Part shown: positions 48,533 through 57,682 of the stretch, one piece after another
Layout of the letters: each line of letters begins with the position of its first letter
Numbering within the stretch: position 1 is the first letter of the stretch
From: Actinomycetospora sp. NBRC 106375
GTDB lineage: Bacteria; Actinomycetota; Actinomycetes; Mycobacteriales; Pseudonocardiaceae
Direction of reading: 5' to 3'
NCBI RefSeq assembly: GCF_030269665.1
Contig: NZ_BSTS01000002.1
Location: 372,001 to 436,000, forward strand
DNA: 64,000 nucleotides
Notes under the pieces: model-generated
What the model was told of the DNA's origin: nothing
The model's database searches: none
The model's input: the letters and a program-made list of their open reading frames with translations, nothing else
Translations under genes and position numbers: made by a program

Positions 48533-50387
48533 TGCCGAAGGCGCGCAGGCGCCGGTAGAGCGTCGCCCGCCCGATCCCGAGGGCGGCCGCGGCCTGCGAG
48601 CGGTTGCCGCCCGCTTCCACGAGCGCGGACACGATCAGGTCGCGCTCGGCGGTCTCGAGCGGCGTCAGCCGCCGGCGCGTGCCCGTCACCGCGAACTCGG
48701 CCGGCAGGTCGGCGGGTTCGACGTCCCCGGCGGGGCGGGCGGCGAGCGCCCGGCGCAGGACGTCCGCGAGCTGCGTGACGTTGCCCGGCCACCGGGCGCC
48801 GGCGAGCAGCGCCGCGGTCTCCGTGGTGCAGGAGGCGCGCCGCGACGGCGCGAGACGCGTGAGCAGCGCGGCGGCGATGAACGGGACGTCGTCCGGGCGC
48901 CGGCGCAGCGGCTCGATGAGCACCGAGGTCGCGAACCCCGCGAGGACGTCGCCGACCGCGCCCTGCTCGGGCGCCCGGTCCGCGGTCACGAGCCCGACGA
49001 CCCACCACGTGGGCGGGACCTCGCCGAGCAGCGCGGTGAGCGCGCCGGCCCCGGCCGCGTCGAGGGCCTCGGTGTGCCGCACGGCGACGGTGACCGGCCC
49101 GGCGTGGGGCTCGGAGGCCTCGGCCGCGTACCCGCCGAGGGTGACGGCGGCCTCCGGGTCGGAGCCGTCGACGGTGACCCACCGGGCGTGGGGGCGCAGC
49201 TCGCCGTGCACGGCCCGGACCGCGGCGGCCTTGCCGACGCCCGGCTCCCCGAGCACGACGGTGCTACGCGCGGAGCCCGCGGCGAGGCGCAGGGAGGCGG
49301 CCGCGGACCGCCAGGGCCGGGAGTTGCCCGCGAGCCCGGGCAGCGGCCGGTCCGCCGCGGGCGGGGGCGCCGGCATCTCGGCGCCGCGCGACTCGGTGCC
49401 GCGCACGGAGGCGGAGGTGGCCGCGGGCAGCATGACCGGCGGCGGGTCGTCGGCGTGCGCCAGGCGCAGGTTGCTCCGGCTGGGGACGACCTCGACGACC
49501 ACGCCGGCCGGGCGCTCCGAGGGCACCGGCGTGATGAGCAGCCGGGCCGGGCCGTCGGCGAGCAGCACGCGGTCCTGGTGGGCCCGCGCGCCGTAGCCCA
49601 GCTCGAGGGCCCGCATCGTGATGCGGTCCTGGTCGGCGGCCGAGAGCAGGCGGGCCGGCCGGTTGGCCATCACGAGGTCGTCGGTGAGCGCGAGCACCGG
49701 CCCGCGCGCCCGCGCGCAGGTGGCGCGGAACGCCGCCATCACGCGCCGGATGCCGGCGCCGCCGCGCTCGCGCAGCACGTCCTCGATGTCCGTCGCGGCC
49801 TGCTGGGCGAGGAACCGCATGAGGTCGTTGGCCTCGGCGCGCAGGCAGGTGACGTCGAGGATCCCGGCCAGGCCGCCGTCCGGGCCGCGCACGGGCGCGC
49901 CGGCGCACGCGAAGGCCTGCAGGCGCTCGCTGAAGTGCTCGGCGCCCACGACCAGGGCCGGCATCGCGCCCTCGAGCGACGTGCCGACGCCGTTGGTGCC
50001 GGCGAACTCCTCGGCGTACGAGAAGCCCGGGGCCAGCGAGATCGCGTCGAGGCGGCGCTGCAGCTCGCCCTCACCGACCCGCCGCTCGAGCACCCGCCCG
50101 TCGGCGTCGGTGAGGACGACGGCCACCGACATGCCCGAGAGCCGCTCGGCGAGGTCGTCGAGCACCGGCCGGGCGCAGTTCGCGAGGCTGCCGTCGAAGT
50201 CGAGGTCCGGCTCGTAGGGCAGCGCGAGGTGGGTGGCGTCGACGCCAGCGCGCCGCGAGCGCTCCCAGGAGTCGACGATCTCGGGCCGGACGACACCGCG
50301 GGCGCTCACCGAGCCCTCGTCGACGAAGTGTTCGCGCGCGCGACCGAGGGCGCTCTGGGCGCGTCGGTCCATGGGCCACCTCGCCAT
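48513..50387 (-). CDS. AcoR/MimR-type (GAF-AAA-Fis) transcriptional activator
   Basis: 624 residues. A GAF-like sensory domain (about 75-200: VLTDADGRVLERRVGEGELQRRLDAISLAPGFSYAEEFAGTNGVGTSLEGAMPALVVGAEHFSERLQAFACAGAPVRGPDGGLAGILDVT), a degenerate AAA domain with Walker A GEPGVGKAAAVRA near 380, and a C-terminal Fis-type HTH (GGNRSQAAAALGIGRATLYRRLRAF). The sigma-54 GAFTGA loop is absent and no Walker B DExx is visible, consistent with actinobacteria lacking sigma-54. The mycobacterial MimR that switches on the mimABCD monooxygenase operon has this type of architecture (family knowledge), so it is a good candidate for the prm activator. Confidence 0.88.
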   Translation of the reverse strand: MARWPMDRRAQSALGRAREHFVDEGSVSARGVVRPEIVDSWERSRRAGVDATHLALPYEPDLDFDGSLANCARPVLDDLAERLSGMSVAVVLTDADGRVLERRVGEGELQRRLDAISLAPGFSYAEEFAGTNGVGTSLEGAMPALVVGAEHFSERLQAFACAGAPVRGPDGGLAGILDVTCLRAEANDLMRFLAQQAATDIEDVLRERGGAGIRRVMAAFRATCARARGPVLALTDDLVMANRPARLLSAADQDRITMRALELGYGARAHQDRVLLADGPARLLITPVPSERPAGVVVEVVPSRSNLRLAHADDPPPVMLPAATSASVRGTESRGAEMPAPPPAADRPLPGLAGNSRPWRSAAASLRLAAGSARSTVVLGEPGVGKAAAVRAVHGELRPHARWVTVDGSDPEAAVTLGGYAAEASEPHAGPVTVAVRHTEALDAAGAGALTALLGEVPPTWWVVGLVTADRAPEQGAVGDVLAGFATSVLIEPLRRRPDDVPFIAAALLTRLAPSRRASCTTETAALLAGARWPGNVTQLADVLRRALAARPAGDVEPADLPAEFAVTGTRRRLTPLETAERDLIVSALVEAGGNRSQAAAALGIGRATLYRRLRAFGITDVGR

Positions 50388-50541
50388 CTCCCATCACGCC
50401 GAAGTGATGGTTAACACGGCATCGTACGGCCCGAACGGGCTCCGCAGGGACCTGCGACTGTCTCGGATCGAGACGACCGGCGAAGCGACGTCGCAGGTCA
50501 GGGCCGGTCGGGCACCCGGCCGGCCGGGGCTCAGCCGGGAC

Positions 50542-51087
50542 TCACCCGGGACTCCTGCCCGGATCTCGGCCCTCACCACCGTCCGGCGGCCGGGCGAAGT
50601 CCTGCGCCGTGGCCTCCTCGAGGAACTCCCGCATCTGCTCCACCTGCTCCGCGGCCTCGCGGGCGGGCTCCGGGCGGTCGCCCCCGAGCTCGGAGAACGA
50701 CTGGCCCACCGCGTCGAGGACCGCGTCGGCCACCTCGATGCGCAGCGCCTCCCGCACGGCCACGGCGAGCACGTCGCTCGGGCGCCCCGGCAGGCGGGTA
50801 CCGTCGTCGAGCACCAGCTCGGCCTTGAAGCGGTCGTCGACGAGGTCGACGATCTCGCCGCGGTCCAGCCGGCGCCCGAGGAGACCGGCCAGGTCCGCGA
50901 GCAGGTCCTGGGTCATCCGGTCGTCGTCGCTCGGCTCCGCCGCGCGGGGCCCGCGGTCGATCACCTCGGCCTGGGGCGCGCGCACCGACACGACCAGGCA
51001 CCGGTCGGCGTCCTCCTCGACCAGCAGCGCGAGCGGCTCGCGGGTCATCCGGTGCACCACGAGCCGCGCGAAGCGCATCGCGACCAC
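50542..51087 (-). CDS. Bifunctional nuclease (BFN/DUF151) family protein
   Basis: 181 residues. The BFN pattern is visible: VVHRMTREPLALLVEEDADRCLVVSVRAPQAEVIDRG, DRMTQDLLADLAGLLGRRLDRGEIVDLVDDRFKAELVLDDG, RLPGRPSDVLAVAVREALRIEVADAVLDAV, where H/R and RPSD are family hallmarks. Plant and bacterial BFN proteins have been linked to DNase/RNase activity, but the bacterial role is unclear. A C-terminal Glu-rich tail follows. The start is uncertain: GTG 51087 or ATG 51078. It is the last gene of the minus-strand run below prm, 4 nt after the preceding stop. Confidence 0.75.
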   Translation of the reverse strand: MVAMRFARLVVHRMTREPLALLVEEDADRCLVVSVRAPQAEVIDRGPRAAEPSDDDRMTQDLLADLAGLLGRRLDRGEIVDLVDDRFKAELVLDDGTRLPGRPSDVLAVAVREALRIEVADAVLDAVGQSFSELGGDRPEPAREAAEQVEQMREFLEEATAQDFARPPDGGEGRDPGRSPG

Positions 51088-51090
51088 GTC

Positions 51091-51333
51091 TCAGCTCCGC
51101 GACTCGTCGGACTCGAAGGCGGCCCGCAGCTTGGCGAGGTCGTCCTTCACGCGCACCGCGTCCTGCCCCTCGCCCCACGAGGGGTCGCCGGGCTCGATGC
51201 CCAGCGAGCGCAGCAGTTCGGACGCCGCCTGCGAGGGGTCGCCGGACTCGCCCAGCACGGGGTGCAGGCCCTTCTCCGCGAGGTGGGAGAAGACGAGGTT
51301 GACCACGGTCCAGGGGTTGTACTTCTCGATCAC
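51091..51333 (-). CDS. Conserved-looking small protein of unknown function
   Basis: 80 residues, compact N-terminal domain (MIEKYNPWTVVNLVFSHLAEKGLHPVLGESGDPSQAASELLRSLGIEP) with an aromatic WTVVNLVF helix, and a charged C-terminus (RVKDDLAKLRAAFESDESRS). There is no recognised motif. It starts 7 nt after the preceding gene's stop (51341) and is followed 3 nt later by the BFN gene. The tight operon spacing makes it a real protein. Confidence 0.6.
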   Translation of the reverse strand: MIEKYNPWTVVNLVFSHLAEKGLHPVLGESGDPSQAASELLRSLGIEPGDPSWGEGQDAVRVKDDLAKLRAAFESDESRS

Positions 51334-51340
51334 TCGCCCA

Positions 51341-51946
51341 TCACTCCCCGTCGCCCGGCACGTCGGTGAGCTCCACCTCGTCCAGCGTCTCGAGCTCCGC
51401 CGGGCTGAGGCTGCGCACGCCCTCCAGGACGGTCCCCTGGTGCTCGGCGATCCGCCGGTCGACGAGCTGGGAGAGCTGGTAGGCGATCGCCCCGGTCTGG
51501 TGCACCGAGATCGTGTCGGGCAGGTCCTGGCGGGTGGAGGTGATGGCCACGCCCTGCGGGGTGCCGTCGACGACCGCGACCCCGACCTCGAACGACTCGC
51601 GCGGGTTGACCGCGGGGTCGGCGTAGTGCTTCTTGAGCTGGCGCAGCATCTTGTGCCAGCCGAGCACCTCGCCCTCGAGCTCGAGGCCCTGGACGTCGTC
51701 CTCCGTGAGCCCCATGCCCCGTCCGCCCGGCGCGAAGCAGCGGGCGTACGACAGGAGCGCGGTGGTCCACAACGACTCGACGACGACCGGGTCCGGCTCC
51801 GGGACGTTGAGCTGCGGGACGAGCCGCTCGCAGCACAGGAGCACGGTCTGGAGGTCGTCGAAGATCGCGGCGAGGTCGGCGAGCGCCGACGCGGCCGGCG
51901 ATCCGACCCTCCGGACGGTGCGCGGGGTCTCGCTGGGCGCGGTCAT
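51341..51946 (-). CDS. Hypothetical protein, alpha-helical
   Basis: 201 residues from ATG 51946, which overlaps the preceding stop (ATGA). An all-helical first half (SALADLAAIFDDLQTVLLCCERLVPQLNV, ALLSYARCFAPGGRGMGLTEDDVQGLELEGEVLGWHKMLRQLKKHY) is followed by a beta-rich tail (ESFEVGVAVVDGTPQGVAITS). The pattern WTTALLSYARCF...WHKMLRQLKKHYADP resembles HEPN-type helical bundles with a His at the dimer interface, but this is only an impression. Function unknown. Confidence 0.6.
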   Translation of the reverse strand: MTAPSETPRTVRRVGSPAASALADLAAIFDDLQTVLLCCERLVPQLNVPEPDPVVVESLWTTALLSYARCFAPGGRGMGLTEDDVQGLELEGEVLGWHKMLRQLKKHYADPAVNPRESFEVGVAVVDGTPQGVAITSTRQDLPDTISVHQTGAIAYQLSQLVDRRIAEHQGTVLEGVRSLSPAELETLDEVELTDVPGDGE

Positions 51947-52596
51947 GCGCACAGCTCCTCTCTGCCGGTCCGCGGCGCGGGGATGCCGCGCCGGGTGCCG
52001 GTGTCGGGGACGGGCTCGGCGGCGTCCTCGTCGGGCACCTCGTCGAGGACGAGGTCGAGGACGCTGTCGAGCAGGGCGACGAGCGCGATGTCGCGCTCGG
52101 GGGACTGCGGGGGACCGGACACGGTCAGCAGGGCGTGCAGCGCCGCGACGAGCTCGTCGAGCGCGGCGAGGCCGCACCCGACCACGGCCCAGCGCGGGAG
52201 CCCGCGGGCCAGCCGACGGGGGACGAGCACGCCCCACACCCGCCGGGACCGACGGGCGCGGGCGAGGCGCCGGGTCGCGACCGGGTCGCCCGGACGCAGC
52301 GCCAGCACCGCTTCGGCACCGAGCGCCACGAGGCGCCAGGTCAGCGCCGGGTCGTCGCTGTCGGCGCGGGCCAGCGCCTCGGCCCGGCGTGCCAGCGTCG
52401 CCCGCCCCGCCGGCGAGCAGCGGTCGTTGACCTGGGTGGCCAGCGCCGCGACGGCGGGGTGGGTGCACCGGGGCCACGCCCGGAACGGCTCGCCCGCGAG
52501 CACCGAGACGTGCTCCATGAGGCACCTGCCGGTGCCGGGGCCGTCGTGGTTGCCGGCGTCGAGCCGCACGGGACCCCCCACCGGGTCACACGGCAT
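51943..52596 (-). CDS. Hypothetical protein, Arg/Ala-rich helical
   Basis: 217 residues from ATG 52596, with GAGGGGAG 9 nt upstream; ATG 52518 (MEHVSVLAGEPF) is an alternative. Contains EHVSVLAGEPFRAWPRCTHPAVAALATQVND, helical segments around ALTWRLVALGAEAVLAL and RWAVVGCGLAALDELVAALHALL. A set of Cys and His (CTHP) is seen near residue 45, no known motif. It begins 21 nt after the DUF59 stop, so it continues the prm operon. Confidence 0.55.
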   Translation of the reverse strand: MPCDPVGGPVRLDAGNHDGPGTGRCLMEHVSVLAGEPFRAWPRCTHPAVAALATQVNDRCSPAGRATLARRAEALARADSDDPALTWRLVALGAEAVLALRPGDPVATRRLARARRSRRVWGVLVPRRLARGLPRWAVVGCGLAALDELVAALHALLTVSGPPQSPERDIALVALLDSVLDLVLDEVPDEDAAEPVPDTGTRRGIPAPRTGREELCA

Positions 52597-52617
52597 GGCG
52601 GGCGCTCCCCTCTCGCG

Positions 52618-53364
52618 CTAGTCCTCGGGCGCCGCGACCGGGCTCGCGAGCCCGTAGCGGGCCGCGAGCTGGCCACGGCAGATGCTGGTGTTGGCGTCGA
52701 CCCCGACCTGGTACGAGCGCGCCTTGCGCAGGTGCAGGGGCAGGGCTTCGAGCCCGACCGTCCGCCCGACGGGGTCGACCACGAGCGGGGCGTCGTCGTC
52801 GGCGGCGATGCCGAGCTCGCGCCGCCGCGCACGCAGCCGCGTCAGGTCCCCACTCTCCGGGGCGTCGCCGATGGTCATCGCCGCGACGTCCTCGGGCGTC
52901 GCGCCGGCGCGCATCAGCGGCCGGACGACGAGGTCGGTGCCGGCGAGCATCGCGCGCTCGGTAAAGCTGCGCCGCAGGTCGTGCAGCTCCTCGACCGCCT
53001 CGCCGACCTCGGTGCCGGCCATCGAGTGCACGAAGCCCGCCCGTGCGGCGACACCGGCGTTGATGGCGTCGGAGGCGAAGTGGTCGATGAGCGTGACGTC
53101 GACGTCGGCGAGCCCCGGGACCTGCGACACCGCGTCCCACGCATCGGCGACCATGAGGAAGGCGAAGTTCGGGGCACAGAAGTAGGTGGGCAGGCGCAGG
53201 CGCACGTGGGCGACGGGGCCGGTCTCCTCGTCGGAGATCCGGCATTCGGCGACGAAGTCGAGCGAGACGACGTCGGCATCGAGCTCGGGGTCGCGCACGG
53301 TGCGCAGCGCCTCCCACACCCCGCTGGCCAGGGTGGCCGGCGGGGTGTCGGAGGTGAGCGTCAT
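52618..53364 (-). CDS. DUF59/MIP18-type iron-sulfur (metal-cluster) assembly factor
   Basis: 248 residues. The N-terminal DUF59 domain covers about residues 10-105 (WEALRTVRDPELDADVVSLDFVAECRISDEE, VRLRLPTYFCAPNFAFLMVADAWDAVSQVP), with the Cys in a TYFCAPN segment where the family has a TxxxCP-like motif. The C-terminal ~130 residues are specific. Homologs accompany mim/prm monooxygenase operons, so it may help insert metal centres into the di-iron hydroxylase or the reductase's 2Fe-2S cluster. ATG 53364 overlaps the amidohydrolase stop by 4 nt. Confidence 0.82.
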   Translation of the reverse strand: MTLTSDTPPATLASGVWEALRTVRDPELDADVVSLDFVAECRISDEETGPVAHVRLRLPTYFCAPNFAFLMVADAWDAVSQVPGLADVDVTLIDHFASDAINAGVAARAGFVHSMAGTEVGEAVEELHDLRRSFTERAMLAGTDLVVRPLMRAGATPEDVAAMTIGDAPESGDLTRLRARRRELGIAADDDAPLVVDPVGRTVGLEALPLHLRKARSYQVGVDANTSICRGQLAARYGLASPVAAPED

Positions 53365-54407
53365 GCCTGGGCCACCTCGCGCTCGTCGACGAGCTGGGCG
53401 CCCTCACCCTCGGTGATCCGGCACTCGGCCGGGACCTCGATGTCGTAGAGCTTCGCGGCATTGAGGCCGAGGATCTTCTTCTTGCCGTTCGTGTCGAGCC
53501 GCGGGTAGTCGGCGAACTGGTCGTCGTCGGGCATCGACCAGTCGACGAGGCCCTCGATCTGCCACTTCGGCGTCCAGATGTTGTAGTCGGAACCGAAGGT
53601 CATCTTGTCCTCGCCGACCCAGAACAGCAGCTCGCCCATGACCTTGGCGAAGAACTTGGGACGGGCGTGCATGAGGCCGCCGACGACCACCGAGAGCCCG
53701 GCGTACACGTTGGGCTCCTGCGTCGCCATGAAGCAGAAGTCCTCGATGCGCGGCAGACCCACGTGCTCGACGATGAAGTTCAGGCCCTGGAAGTCGGTGG
53801 CCGCGTGGTCGACGTCCGAGACGTCGAAAGCGTCCTTGTCCAGCGGCCAGATCGTCGGGCCCTTGTGCACGTGGATGTTCTTGACGCCGAGCTCCTCGGC
53901 GCGCTGCAGGAAGCGGTACGCCTCCGGGTCGGTGAGCTTGTAGCCGCGCGAGTCACCGTTCCACTCGGCGGTGTAGAGCTTCGCGCCCTTGCAGCCGAAC
54001 TTCCGCACGTTCTCCTCGAACTCGCGCATGCCGGCGTCGCCGTCGCGCGGGTCGAAGCGGGTGTTCAGGATGAACTTGCCCGGGTACTTCTCGGCGAGGT
54101 AGCCGTTGCGCTCGGTGGTGTTGAAGCCGTCCTTGTACCACTCGCGCAGGTACGTCGACTGGAAGATCGCGACGTCGACGTGCCCCTCCTCGAACTCCTC
54201 GCGCATCAGCTGGTCCTCGGAGACCTTCTGGAACTCCTCGAGCGGCTGGTGCGTGTCGGCGGGGCCGAGTCCCTGGTAGGCGTGGAAGCACTCGATCCAG
54301 CCCTTGGCGTACTGCTCCGCCCCCTGCACCCAGTTCTCGGGTGAGGCGTCCCAGTAGTGCATGTGGGAATCGACGATGAAGTACTTCTCGCCGTCCTTCT
54401 CGTACAT
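53361..54407 (-). CDS. Amidohydrolase family metal-dependent hydrolase (prm-associated)
   Basis: 348 residues from ATG 54407 with AGGAAGG upstream. TIM-barrel amidohydrolase-2 type: DSHMHYWD (HxH metal ligands, residues 13-20), NIHVHKGPTIWPL, FIVEHVGLPRI and FGSDYNIWTP (the catalytic Asp). It resembles the ACMSD/iso-orotate-type hydrolases and decarboxylases. Genes of this kind lie in actinobacterial propane/acetone monooxygenase operons; a proposed role is handling an oxidised product or protein-cofactor, but none is proven. It lies between the alcohol dehydrogenase (29 nt) and DUF59 (4-nt overlap). Confidence 0.87.
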   Translation of the reverse strand: MYEKDGEKYFIVDSHMHYWDASPENWVQGAEQYAKGWIECFHAYQGLGPADTHQPLEEFQKVSEDQLMREEFEEGHVDVAIFQSTYLREWYKDGFNTTERNGYLAEKYPGKFILNTRFDPRDGDAGMREFEENVRKFGCKGAKLYTAEWNGDSRGYKLTDPEAYRFLQRAEELGVKNIHVHKGPTIWPLDKDAFDVSDVDHAATDFQGLNFIVEHVGLPRIEDFCFMATQEPNVYAGLSVVVGGLMHARPKFFAKVMGELLFWVGEDKMTFGSDYNIWTPKWQIEGLVDWSMPDDDQFADYPRLDTNGKKKILGLNAAKLYDIEVPAECRITEGEGAQLVDEREVAQA

Positions 54408-54436
54408 GTGGTGGTGTCCTTCCTGTACTCCGCCGT

Positions 54437-55465
54437 CTACGGGACGAGGATCGCCCGGCCGCGGACCTTCCCCGCGTCCAGGTCGTGCAGGGCGTCCAGC
54501 GCCTGGTCGAGCCGGTACTGCACGGTGTGCAGCGTGACCTTGCCCGCCTGGGCCAGGACCATCAGTTCGGCGAGGTCGTTGTACGTCCCGACGATGTTGC
54601 CGATGATGTTCTTCTCGCCGGCGACGAAATCGAGCGTCGGAGCCCGGAACTCGCCGCCGTAGCCGAGGTTGAACTGGTAGCCGGCCGGCCCGGTCATCTG
54701 CCAGGCGTCGAGCTCCGCGCCCTGCTCGGCGACGTAGTCGAAGACGACGGTGGCGCCGCCCCCGGTCAGGTCCTGCACCGCGGCGACCTGGTTGCCGTCC
54801 GCCACCACGGTCTCGTCCGCGCCGATCTGCTTCGCCAGCTCCAGGGCGGCGGGGTTCTTGTCGACGACGATGATCTTCGTGGCGGTCAGGGCGGCGAGCG
54901 CCTGGATGCCGATGTGGCCGAGCCCGCCCGCGCCCTGCACGACCGCGGTGGTGCCGGGGTACAGGTAGGGGACCGCCTTGCGCACGGCGTGGTACGCCGT
55001 GAGCCCCGCGTCGGCCAGTGCGGCCACGTCGGCCGGCTGGGTGTCCGGGTTCAGCTTCACGCAGGCCCGGGCGGTCGTGCGCATGTACTCGGCCATGCCG
55101 CCGTCGTTGTTCGACAGGCCCGGGAAGAACGCGTCCCCCGTGCACTGCATGTCGCGACCGGCGCGGCAGGCCAGGCACAGCCCGCAGGAGGGCTGCGGGT
55201 GCAGGATCACCGTGTCGCCGACCTTGACGTTGGTGACCGCGTCGCCGACCTCGTGCACCCAGCCAGCGTTCTCGTGGCCGATGACGTAGGGCAGGTCGGG
55301 GTTCTGGATCTCCGCCCAGTCGCCGTCGACGATGTGCAGGTCGGTGCGGCACACCCCCGCGGCGCCGATCTTGACGATGACGTCGAGCGGTCCCTGGAGC
55401 TTGGGCTCCGGGATGTCGTCGATGCTCGGGTCCTGCTTGTACCCATGCACCCGCACGGCCTTCAC
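54437..55465 (-). CDS. Zinc-dependent alcohol dehydrogenase (NAD(P)-linked)
   Basis: 342 residues of the medium-chain family. Catalytic zinc ligands: Cys in GVCRTDLH near residue 38 and His/Glu in GHENAGWV; structural zinc lobe CGLCLACRAGRDMQC; nucleotide motif GAGGLGHIG near 176. It probably oxidises 2-propanol to acetone (or 1-propanol) produced by the monooxygenase, as Adh1 does beside prmABCD in Gordonia (established there). ATG 55465 is 28 nt after the chaperonin stop, so it is transcribed with it. Confidence 0.93.
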   Translation of the reverse strand: MKAVRVHGYKQDPSIDDIPEPKLQGPLDVIVKIGAAGVCRTDLHIVDGDWAEIQNPDLPYVIGHENAGWVHEVGDAVTNVKVGDTVILHPQPSCGLCLACRAGRDMQCTGDAFFPGLSNNDGGMAEYMRTTARACVKLNPDTQPADVAALADAGLTAYHAVRKAVPYLYPGTTAVVQGAGGLGHIGIQALAALTATKIIVVDKNPAALELAKQIGADETVVADGNQVAAVQDLTGGGATVVFDYVAEQGAELDAWQMTGPAGYQFNLGYGGEFRAPTLDFVAGEKNIIGNIVGTYNDLAELMVLAQAGKVTLHTVQYRLDQALDALHDLDAGKVRGRAILVP

Positions 55466-55493
55466 GATGAGCTCCTCTCGGTGGTCACGGTGG

Positions 55494-57221
<1,728 letters not shown>

Positions 57222-57246
57222 TCAACGGTTCTGTCACGAACGGCAC

Positions 57247-57289
57247 CGGGTCGTCGCACGTCCGCCCCGTGCGGACGTGCGACGACCCG
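57247..57289. terminator. 19-bp perfect stem-loop between prmD and the chaperonin gene
   Basis: Left arm 57247-57265 and right arm 57271-57289 are perfect complements around the loop CCCGT; weaker outer pairing (CACCGG/CCGGTG) extends it. It begins 13 nt beyond the prmD stop on the minus strand. There is no U-tract, so it may be a partial terminator, a processing site or an attenuator that lowers chaperonin/ADH expression relative to prmABCD. Confidence 0.7.
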
Positions 57290-57301
57290 AGAGCCGGTGT
57301 C

Positions 57302-57682
57302 CTACTTGTTCACCACGGGGGGCAGCATGTCGCCGATGAACTCGGCGGCCTCCTCGAGATTCCCGAACATGATCGTCCGGTCATCCATGTGGATCATCTT
57401 CCCGTAGTGGGTCGACATGTTCTCCTCGAACTCGGCGGCGTTGTAGAAGTCGGGCTCCTCGCCGAGCGCCTCGGAGATCTCCGAGTACACGAAGTCCATG
57501 CGGCCCTGGCAGTCCACGCGGATCATGGACGGCAGGTGCTTGACCGTCACGTTCTCCTGGCGGTCCATCACCTCCGCGACGACCACGCCGACCTGGTTGT
57601 TCATCAGGGTCACGCCGGCCATGCCGGACTCGGTGTTGTCCTGCTTGAACGGGCTCTCGGCCGTCTTGAAGCTCCTGGTCAC
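57302..57682 (-). CDS. prmD: Propane monooxygenase coupling (effector) protein
   Basis: 126 residues, the usual size of the MmoB/DmpM-type effector of soluble di-iron monooxygenases. Shows NTESGMAGVTLMNNQVGVVVAEVMDRQENVTVKHLPSMIRVDCQGRMDFVYSEISEALG, the core fold that docks on the hydroxylase. It lacks metal ligands, as expected. Start GTG 57682 is inside the PrmC stop (GTGA). It tunes substrate access and electron transfer to the di-iron site. Confidence 0.9.
   Translation of the reverse strand: MTRSFKTAESPFKQDNTESGMAGVTLMNNQVGVVVAEVMDRQENVTVKHLPSMIRVDCQGRMDFVYSEISEALGEEPDFYNAAEFEENMSTHYGKMIHMDDRTIMFGNLEEAAEFIGDMLPPVVNK

Noticed and set aside
48513..50387. Sigma-54 dependent promoter system
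   Set aside because: No GAFTGA loop in the activator and no TGGCAC-N5-TTGC-type site noticed; actinobacteria lack rpoN.
50388..50541. A small gene in the gap upstream of the AcoR/MimR-type activator
   Set aside because: The short frames found lack ribosome sites and typical codon use; this gap more probably holds the activator's promoter.
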